DNA from: Drosophila persimilis
Taxonomy: Eukaryota; Arthropoda; Insecta; Diptera; Drosophilidae
Assembly (NCBI RefSeq): GCF_003286085.1
Contig: NW_020825472.1
Location: forward strand, 1-64,000
Reading direction: 5' to 3'
DNA: 64,000 nt
Shown here: piece after piece, positions 54,428 to 62,140 of the stretch
Layout of the letters: each line of letters opens with the position of its first letter
How positions within the stretch are numbered: the stretch's first letter is position 1
The notes under the pieces: model-generated
What the model saw: the letters and a program-made list of their open reading frames with translations, nothing else
What the model was told of the DNA's origin: nothing
Databases searched by the model: none
Program-made: the position numbers and the translations under genes

Positions 54428-55774
54428 ATGTATAACAATAAAAACAAAACCAACAAAAAAACAAATGAGTGCGGCGCTCCCCAAATGCCAACTGGGAGCA
54501 ATCCCAAGCTCGGAAAGGCAGCGGCCCAAAGACCTGGCCCAACCGGCTCTATAGTGGGGAATACCCACAAGGTGGAAGGTGCCTGTGCGAACCCGAGGGG
54601 GTCCCATCCCGAATCCGGTGTGGGTGGCAAGGTAACTCCCGAAGCTGACACCTTGGAAGGGAAGCTAAGCAATATTGCGGCTGCCCGACCTTCTGGTAAA
54701 GCGGAGGGGGTTGACTTGCCGTCGACAAGTGCCCAAGCCAGACGATACACATATGCCGAAAAGAGGAGTGCAGGGCACATACTCCGTCGGCAACACGCCA
54801 GCAGTGAAGCCAGCCCATCAGCCGAATGGCTGAAGAAGGTGGAATGGGCTTCGGCCGTACTTCCGGAGTTCACCTTAGAACAGAAAAAGGTGGCTCCCCA
54901 AGCCAAGAGGCAGCGCTCGCAGGAGACACCGGGACCGGTAGCAAAGCGCTCCAGAGTGCTGCCAAATGTCTCCTTTGCGCAGATTGCCAAGGAGAGGACG
55001 CTAATTGGTGTCCTCGACAAAGGCAGCGCAGAGGGGAGAATCCCAAGGAGTCAGTGGAAGTGGGTGGAAGCGGCATTGGCCGACCGCTGCTTCGAACTCC
55101 TCGACAAAGACCCTGGACCTCCGCCAGTCTGCAAGGACATGGGGTGGTTCCAGGGCAATGTAAAGATAATTGCCTGCGAAGACGAGCGCTCTGTGAAGCT
55201 GTACAAAGCGGCGGTAGCGCAGGTCGGCGAGGTTTATGCTGGGGCGAAACTCGTCGCAGTCGACTGGAGCGAGGTGCCCAGCAGACCGAGGGCCAGAATT
55301 TGGGTGCCGGCTACCTTTAAGGAGCCAGAACGCATCCTCAAGATGTTGCAGAGGTGCAACCCAGGACTACCAACCTCCGATTGGAAGGTAGCCAAAGTTG
55401 AGACGACACAAGGGCCGACTAACCAGGCAGTTCTCGTTCTCAATAAAGAGTCGCTGGCCCCGATAGAGGCAGCAAAAGGAGAGCTCAACTTCGGCTTCAG
55501 CTCGGTCACCATCAAGGTGTACAAATCGGACGCGGCGGCCGCGGCGCTTCCTGTCGTCAACCCAGACGTGCAGGATGTCGTTGCGGAGATCGAAGCGCCT
55601 GACGACGAGCTGGAGCCAGACCAGGAAGGCTTCTCCTCAGATACAGAACTGATGCTCGACTTCGAGTCAATGTGCCGAGAGAGAGTCTCAGATGACTCGG
55701 ACGCGGACATCACGGTGGTGGAGAATCTTGAAGATGGTCCTAAGGATCCTTCAAATAAATCTCCACCACTGTAA
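54428..55774 (+). CDS. LOA copy 2 ORF1 protein
   Basis: A 448-residue frame starting at the ATG at 54428 (MYNNKNKTNKKTNECG). The N-terminal 150 residues are polar and low complexity. A basic patch KRQRSQETPGPVAKRSR at about 160-176 looks like a bipartite nuclear localisation signal. A folded domain covers about residues 190-355, with VLDKGSAEGRIPRSQWKW, WFQGNVKIIACEDE, DWSEVPSRPRARIWVP and LQRCNPGLPTSDWKV. I recall this type as DUF4780-like, unchecked. The tail is acidic (DDELEPDQEGFSSD). There are no CCHC knuckles, unlike R1 or jockey ORF1. The role is RNA binding and chaperone activity for the LINE RNA. An identical copy is at 62620-63966. Confidence 0.85.
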   Translation: MYNNKNKTNKKTNECGAPQMPTGSNPKLGKAAAQRPGPTGSIVGNTHKVEGACANPRGSHPESGVGGKVTPEADTLEGKLSNIAAARPSGKAEGVDLPSTSAQARRYTYAEKRSAGHILRRQHASSEASPSAEWLKKVEWASAVLPEFTLEQKKVAPQAKRQRSQETPGPVAKRSRVLPNVSFAQIAKERTLIGVLDKGSAEGRIPRSQWKWVEAALADRCFELLDKDPGPPPVCKDMGWFQGNVKIIACEDERSVKLYKAAVAQVGEVYAGAKLVAVDWSEVPSRPRARIWVPATFKEPERILKMLQRCNPGLPTSDWKVAKVETTQGPTNQAVLVLNKESLAPIEAAKGELNFGFSSVTIKVYKSDAAAAALPVVNPDVQDVVAEIEAPDDELEPDQEGFSSDTELMLDFESMCRERVSDDSDADITVVENLEDGPKDPSNKSPPL

Positions 55775-58700
55775 AGCAGCATCGGCTGCTCTCATACTCC
55801 GCCTAGACGCAAGCGGAGCCGACGTAGTCCTGATCCAGGCGCCTTGGGTGGTAGGAGGCAAGGTCTGTGGATTGGGGACGAGGGAATACAAGATCATTGT
55901 ATCCCAAAATGAAGGTAAAATCCGTACCTGCATACTTGCTAGAAAGCACCTAAATATCTTTCTGCTCCACAATTATAGCGATGGAGATAACACGGCGGCA
56001 AGCCTAGAACTAAGAGGTCATCATCTCAGGCTGGTGGCATCCTATATGGCCCACGAGGAGGATGATCCTCCGAGCGACCTTGTTCGCAAAATAACCAGCG
56101 ACAGCGAAAGGACGGACAAAGACCTACTTATAGGTTGCGATGCCAACGCCCACCACACCCAATGGGGGAGTACGGACACGAATGTAAGGGGTGAGTCACT
56201 GTTCAGCTTCATCCTGAACTCAAATTTATTCATATGCAATCGGGGTAATGACCCCACATTTATAATTAAAAATCGGCAGGAGGTCATTGACCTCACGCTA
56301 GTGTCAAGCAAACTGCTGGACACAATCAAGAGCTGGAGAGTCCTAGGAGACCACTCCTTCTCAGACCACAGGTATATCGAGACGATATTATCCTTCGATA
56401 TTCCCAAACCAACCGACTATATCAACCCCAGAAAAGCCAACTGGGAAAAATATAGCACAACGCTGGAGGAGCTACTCCCTCCTAACGCCCCTAACTGCCC
56501 GAACACTGAAGACAACCTAAACCGTCTTGTGTACAGGTTTACGGATGCGTGCAACAAAGCCTTCAAGGCAGCATGTCCCTCTACCAGACCAAGGGGAAAA
56601 AAGAAACCCCCCTGGTGGTCCAAGCAACTAGACACCCTTCGTAGAACTTGCAGGACTCTATTCAACAGAGCCACAAGAACTAAGGAGGATACTCACTGGG
56701 CAGACTATAAAACCAGTCTAGCACTATACAAAAAGGAAACGAGGAAGGCTAAAAGAGCCTCCTGGCAAAAATTTTGCTCCGCCCCCTCGGTAGGGTACCA
56801 CAAAAAGAATGATGGCACGTGGACCAACTCTAGTGAGGAGTCCCTGCACATTTTGCTCGACACGCACTTCCCCAGATGCACATCCACCGAGCCGTCTCAC
56901 CTCCCAAGAGAGGGATCGGTAGAATCGATGGACCATATCCTTACAAAACGGAACATAAGTTGGGCAGTAAACAGCTTCAACCCGTTTAAATCGCCAGGCC
57001 CGGACCAGGTAATCCCGGCCCAGCTTCAGAGGGCCGGGGAGACGGCCATCAACTGGCTACATAGTATCTTCAGGAAGATACTGGCGGTATGTACAATACC
57101 GCAAGCGTGGCTTAAGGCTAGGATAGTTTTCATCCCTAAAGCAGGCAAAGCCTCACACTCAACCCCAAAAGACTTTAGACCAATCAGTTTATCGTCTTTC
57201 CTACTCAAAACCTTTGAGAGACTTATCGGGTTACAATTACGGACCACCATAAGTCCCCAGCTGTACTCAAGTGCGCAGCATGCCTACCGGAAAGGAAAAT
57301 CCACGGAAACGGCACTTCACGAAGTGATCTCGAGTGTAGAAAAATCCCTGCATCTCAAAGAATACTCACTAATAGCTTTTCTCGATATCGAGGGAGCCTT
57401 CAACAACGTCACACCGGGCGCCATTACAGAAGCCCTGACTGACCTGGGGGTGGACCGTCACTTGGTGATGCTCATTGATCAATTGCTCATACGCAGGACG
57501 GTGACATCATCGATGGGATCGTCCACCCAGTCAAGGTATGTCAACAGAGGAACCCCGCAAGGGGGAGTTCTGTCTCCTCTTCTATGGAACATTGCAGTCA
57601 ATAAGATTCTTTGCGACCTGGAAGAGGGGGGCTGTAAAGTAGTGGCATACGCGGATGACGTTGCAATTATCTTTGCGGGGAAATACCCCCAAACACTATG
57701 CGACCTAATGACCGCAAAGCTTGCTCGATTGTCCCAATGGACAGAATCGCGCGGATTGGGACTAAATCCCTCGAAAACGGAACTAGTGTTATTCACAAAA
57801 AAATACAAGGTCCCGCCCCTCAACCCACCAACACTAAACGGATACAGGCTCTCCTTCAGCGACAGTGCCAGTTACTTAGGGTTGGTAATTGACAAAAAGC
57901 TTAGCTGGAACATGAATGTCAAGGATAGAGTGAGGAGGGCAACGACAGCACTCTATACCTGCAAAAAAGCTATCGGCCTAAAGTGGGGCATGAACCCAAG
58001 CATAGTCCGATGGATATATCTGGCAATAGTCAGACCTATAATACTCTACGGAGGTACTGTCTGGTGGCCTGCCCTAGCGAAAAGGACAATAACCAATCAG
58101 ATGGGCAAGGTTCAGCGAACAGCCGCCCTCTGCATCAGTGGAGCTCTTCGAACTACACCAAATGATGCGCTAAACGCCATGTTATGCCTTCAGAGCCTTG
58201 ACTTTGCAGGAAAGGAGCGGGCAGAAATGGCAGCAATACGTCTTAGGGACTCTGAACAATGGGTACCCCAGAACATAGGTCACTCATCTATACTAAACAA
58301 AAACAACAAGGTCCCAGCAAGAACGGACTATCAAGTTCCAATGGAGCACACGGAGACTCCATTCAGCATAATCATCCCTCATAGAGACGATTGGCTCGAG
58401 GGACCCCCCGGCCCAGACGGGGCCATAAGCATCTTCACGGATGGCTCAAAACTGGACGGCAGGGTTGGAGGAGGAATCTACTCTGAACAACTTAACATAA
58501 GGCAATCTTTCAGGCTTCCGGATCACTGTAGCGTCTTCCAAGCGGAAGTTACAGCAATCAGGGAGGCTCTGTACTGCCTTCATACGGTTACCACCACGGC
58601 AACCAATCTAAACATCTACAGCGACAGCCAAGCTGCGATCAGATCACTTAACGCGATCTCCTCGAACTCGGCTACTGTGTCGAAGTGCCGCAGATCTCTT

Positions 58701-59270
58701 CACGAGATGGCTCAGCAATTTGCTATCAGCCTTATATGGGTCCCGGGTCACCGGGATATCGAGGGCAACTGCATAGCGGACGAGCTGGCCAGATCTGGCA
58801 CTACAACCCCCCTTCTCCAAGATAAGGAGGATATTTGTATGCCTATGGCCACCTGCAAGCTCATCATAAAAGAGCAGTACACGCTACTGATAGACAACAA
58901 GTGGCAAACAGGGCCACGTTGTCGCACAGCTCGGCAAACATGGCCGACCATAGATAAGAAGCGCACCTCAGAGCTCTGCAAACTAGGCAGGGAAAGGTGC
59001 AGCGCAGTCATACGTTCCCTCACAGGACACTGGCTAGTAGGCACCCACGCAAACAGGCTGGGTGCCCCATACAAAGATTTCTGCCGCAGCTGCAGAGACG
59101 AGGACGAGGAGGAAACAGTGGAACACCTGTTCTGTTCCTGTCCAGCTCTCAGCAGAAGGAGGCTGCATCACTTGGGCTCTGCCTTTCTGAACGACATCTC
59201 GGAGATGTCCACGCTATGTCCCAGAAAGATCGTCAACTTTATAAGGGCATCTGGATGGGACAACTGTTGA
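55734..59270 (+). CDS. LOA copy 2 ORF2: endonuclease, RT, RNase H
   Basis: About 1178 residues from the ATG at 55734 (MVLRILQINLHHCKAAS), which overlaps the end of ORF1 by 41 bases; the frame is open further upstream to 55692. Apurinic endonuclease in the first 220 residues: LIGCDANAHHTQWGS at about 130, SFSDHRYIE at about 210. RT: SPGPDQVIPAQL, LDIEGAFNNVTPGA at about 548, GTPQGGVLSPLLWN and the catalytic AYADDVAIIF at about 638. RNase H: IFTDGSKLDGRVGGG at about 899, FQAEVTAIREALY, IYSDSQAAI and WVPGHRDIEGNCIADELAR ending near 1020, so all catalytic acids are present. CCHC finger: CRSCRDEDEEETVEHLFCSC at about 1117. The enzyme nicks target DNA and copies the LINE RNA; RNase H would remove the template. 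Confidence 0.9.
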   Translation: MVLRILQINLHHCKAASAALILRLDASGADVVLIQAPWVVGGKVCGLGTREYKIIVSQNEGKIRTCILARKHLNIFLLHNYSDGDNTAASLELRGHHLRLVASYMAHEEDDPPSDLVRKITSDSERTDKDLLIGCDANAHHTQWGSTDTNVRGESLFSFILNSNLFICNRGNDPTFIIKNRQEVIDLTLVSSKLLDTIKSWRVLGDHSFSDHRYIETILSFDIPKPTDYINPRKANWEKYSTTLEELLPPNAPNCPNTEDNLNRLVYRFTDACNKAFKAACPSTRPRGKKKPPWWSKQLDTLRRTCRTLFNRATRTKEDTHWADYKTSLALYKKETRKAKRASWQKFCSAPSVGYHKKNDGTWTNSSEESLHILLDTHFPRCTSTEPSHLPREGSVESMDHILTKRNISWAVNSFNPFKSPGPDQVIPAQLQRAGETAINWLHSIFRKILAVCTIPQAWLKARIVFIPKAGKASHSTPKDFRPISLSSFLLKTFERLIGLQLRTTISPQLYSSAQHAYRKGKSTETALHEVISSVEKSLHLKEYSLIAFLDIEGAFNNVTPGAITEALTDLGVDRHLVMLIDQLLIRRTVTSSMGSSTQSRYVNRGTPQGGVLSPLLWNIAVNKILCDLEEGGCKVVAYADDVAIIFAGKYPQTLCDLMTAKLARLSQWTESRGLGLNPSKTELVLFTKKYKVPPLNPPTLNGYRLSFSDSASYLGLVIDKKLSWNMNVKDRVRRATTALYTCKKAIGLKWGMNPSIVRWIYLAIVRPIILYGGTVWWPALAKRTITNQMGKVQRTAALCISGALRTTPNDALNAMLCLQSLDFAGKERAEMAAIRLRDSEQWVPQNIGHSSILNKNNKVPARTDYQVPMEHTETPFSIIIPHRDDWLEGPPGPDGAISIFTDGSKLDGRVGGGIYSEQLNIRQSFRLPDHCSVFQAEVTAIREALYCLHTVTTTATNLNIYSDSQAAIRSLNAISSNSATVSKCRRSLHEMAQQFAISLIWVPGHRDIEGNCIADELARSGTTTPLLQDKEDICMPMATCKLIIKEQYTLLIDNKWQTGPRCRTARQTWPTIDKKRTSELCKLGRERCSAVIRSLTGHWLVGTHANRLGAPYKDFCRSCRDEDEEETVEHLFCSCPALSRRRLHHLGSAFLNDISEMSTLCPRKIVNFIRASGWDNC

Positions 59271-59387
59271 CATGAAGTCTCATCTGCAGGGAAGGAATGA
59301 TCCCAAACGGTATCACAACGGGCCGAAACCGGCCTATGTGTGCTGGGCTCCGAGCGAGCTTGGCGGCCGTCTCTACCTAACCTAACC
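59271..59387 (+). other. LOA copy 2 3' UTR and (CCTAA) tail
   Basis: About 115 bases after the ORF2 stop, ending ...CTACCTAACCTAACC. The tail is a short CCTAA tandem repeat instead of poly(A). Short 3' tandem repeats are known in several LINE clades and are made during target-primed reverse transcription. Confidence 0.75.
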
Positions 59388-59401
59388 TAACCTGTACACT
59401 C
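59388..59401. repeat. Target site duplication of LOA copy 2, right
   Basis: Second copy of TAACCTGTACACTC, after which the Polinton polymerase sequence continues (GGGAACAAAGACTCC). Confidence 0.8.
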
Positions 59402-59795
59402 GGGAACAAAGACTCCTAAAATTCTCAAATACATCAGCAAGAATTAAAACATCGCTTTCCAAATATAATTTTAAATAATCTCTAATAGATTTGCAATTAA
59501 ATGCGTTCCAAACCTTCTGAGCAAAGTTGTAGTCTTCAACACTACATTCCTCATCATTCAGTGAATTATAAAAATTATCTCGCGAAGGAAGCAGGGATTC
59601 ATCAAATTTTTCAAAACTATTCAAATAATCATAGGGAAATACTCCCTTTCGTCGTAGCATATCAAATTTTTCACCTTGATATTTACTTCTCAAAATTTTA
59701 AAATTCGCTATGTTCATATAACTAGCGACTTTTTCTAAGCTTGAATTTAAAAATCTATTTGAATCTATATATCTAATTTTATATTGATGAAGAAG
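59402..59795 (-). pseudogene. Inverted partial copy of the Polinton polymerase (part 2)
   Basis: Encodes on the minus strand the segment corresponding to 51057-51460 (HQYKIRYIDSNRFLNSSLEK to FENFRSLCSRVYRL). It is the continuation of the piece at 53574-53948 after the LOA insertion. At 59795/59796 it is joined tail to tail with the second tandem unit. Confidence 0.8.
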
Positions 59796-62140
59796 CTCAA
59801 CGGATTGCAACAGCAAATAACAAATATTTAAATAATAAATTTAAGCCTACCGAACCCATAAATTTCCTTTCATATATTGACGCCAACAACTTATATGGAT
59901 GGGCTATGAGTCAACCCCTTCCATTTTCTAATTTTAAATTTCTAAGTAACGATGAAATTTCATCTTTCATCGTTCTTAGCATATCGGCATCTAGTGATGT
60001 TGGATATATTTTAGAAGTAGATTTGCGATATCCTGATGATATTCATAATAAGCATAATAGTTTACCTTTTTGCCCCGAAAATAAGATTCCACCAGGAGGA
60101 AAGCAGACAAAACTAATAGCTGACTTAAGTGATAAAAATAACTATATAATTCATTTGAAGCAGCTACAGTTATGTATAGAGCAAGGTATGATTTTAGAAA
60201 AAATATCTAGAGTTTTATCATTTAATCAGTCCTGTTGGCTGAAACCATATATTGACCTCAATACATCTCTTAGAAAATTAGCTAGCAATGACTTTGAGAT
60301 AAACTTTTACAAATTAATGGTTAATGCCGTTTACGGTAAAACAATGGAGAATGTAGAAAAACGTCGTGAGGTTGCATTAGTTAAGCATTATGAGTCAAGA
60401 CAAAACTCAGCAGGGTTTAGACAACGCATAGCAAGACATAATTTCCACAGTGTTGAAATCTTTGGAGATAATTTGGCTGCCATTGAATCAACTAAGTCCC
60501 GAATTTTTTATGATAAGCCCATATACATTGGAGTTAGTGTACTAGAACTTTCAAAATGGTTAATGTATGACTATTTCTATAATTTTCATTCTGTAAAATG
60601 TCCATCATCAAAAATACTCTATATGGATACAGATTCATTTATTATATCATCAGAAGAAGATTTTTATGATTTAATTAAATTCAATCCTAATCGCTTTGAT
60701 ACATCCAATTACCTAGCCTCAAACAGATTCGGTATCAATCTCGCTAATAACAAAGAGCTTGGATTAATGAAAGACGAAAATGCAGGAAAAATAATGACGT
60801 CGTTTGCAGGATTAAAAGCGAAAGCATACTCATATTTAATTGCTAAAGATGATTACACTGACTAAAACGTAAAAAAGGTTAAAGGCGTAAAAAAGTCAGT
60901 AGTTAAACGATTAACTCATACTCATTATATTGAATGCATTAAACATAAAAAAACTTATTATGGACAACAGAGAGTTTTTTAGAAGTAGAGGTCATAAAAT
61001 TTATACTGAAATTGTAAATAAGATACGTCTAAATTATAAGGATGACAAAAGATTTATATTACCTGATAATATTTCAACATTAGCTCATAGTCACTATGAA
61101 ATTAAAAATATTTTAGGTGCTAGTAATAATACACAAAATATGGTATAAGTAAATTTAACATTATATTATTATTATTTTTAATTTGCGTATAATTAAAACT
61201 ATATTTCAATGTAAAAAATACACAAAAATAAATTAAATCTGATAAATATTTTGCGTGCTTAATTATTTTAATATACTCTTTTTATCTATCCATGAATTGT
61301 GTGTTTCATCGAAACCTAACCATTTAACAAAAACTTGTTCTTTTTTCCTTCTAAGTATTTTTTCCACTAAGAAACATTTTCATCTTTAACTTTTTGGAGT
61401 TCTTGATCATAAAATGAGCCTTTGATCATTTCCCCCTTATAGTCCTCCAGCTCATATGTTACAGGATTAGTAGACTTTACTTTTAAAATTTTAAAAACTT
61501 CGGCTGTCCAGTTTGGATCATAGCCCTTTGTAAAAATACCTTTATATTTACTTATTCTAACAGGATCACCAATGGAAAACTTGTGTTTAGGAAATACCTT
61601 ACAAATATTATAAGCTGTTTTCAAAATAAACTCTTCATTTTGTTTGTTTACATCTATAGGCCTCATTTTTATAGTACGGTGATATGAATTATTATAATCT
61701 TTTAGTAAGTCATGCAAGATATAAATCCACGTATGATTACCCTGCATACTAAAGATTTTCCACATCTAAAATATATCCAACATCACTAGATGCCGATATG
61801 CTAAGAACGTTGAAAGATGAAATTTCATCGTTACTTAGAAATTTAAAATTAGAAAATGGAAGGGGTTGACTCATAGCCCATCCATATAAGTTGTTGGCGT
61901 CAATATATGAAAGGAAATTTATGGGTTCGGTAGGCTTAAATTTATTATTTAAATATTTGTTATTTGCTGTTGCAATCCGTTGAGTGCATTGGGTCAATCC
62001 TCCACGAACAGCAGTTTTTAAAAAATTATAAATGTCAGGATCACTAACAAGTTCTAATTCTACTCTTGTGTATTTTAACATTGCATCCCATGAAACTGAA
62101 GGAGCAGTAACATAATTAATGGGGTCTAACCTGTACACTC
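59796..62140 (+). mobile_element. Polinton-type element, second unit
   Basis: Duplicate of 51604-53948: the 3' half of the polymerase gene (motif A at about 59872, motif C at about 60616, C-terminal end at about 61148), an A/T-rich spacer, the integrase C-terminal piece on the minus strand (61367-61765) and the inverted polymerase fragment (61766-62140). It is broken in the same way as the first unit. Confidence 0.85.

Larger units (their letters stand above)
53949..59387 (+). mobile_element. LOA-clade LINE, copy 2 (both ORFs open, apparently complete)
   Basis: A plus-strand LINE of about 5.4 kb, inserted in the inverted Polinton polymerase piece. It is flanked by TAACCTGTACACTC (53935-53948 and 59388-59401). 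The host sequence reads through correctly when the LINE is removed, so both ends are certain to within the CCTAA ambiguity. It has a 480-base 5' leader, ORF1, an overlapping ORF2 with endonuclease, RT, RNase H and a CCHC finger, and a 3' UTR ending in CCTAACCTAACCTAA. The presence of RNase H after RT is typical of LOA and related clades (Bilbo, Baggins). The intact ORFs suggest recent activity. Confidence 0.9.
51604..59795 (+). repeat. First unit of an 8192-bp tandem duplication
   Basis: From CTCAACGGATTGCAACAG at 51604 onward the sequence recurs at 59796 with a constant offset of 8192 bp up to the window end. The unit contains the 3' half of the polymerase gene, the integrase piece, the inverted polymerase fragment and the whole LOA LINE. 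Confidence 0.9.

Noticed and set aside
59376-59392. Telomere sequence (TTAGG type)
   Set aside because: Only about three units, exactly at a LINE 3' end with a target duplication. Drosophila telomeres do not use this repeat.
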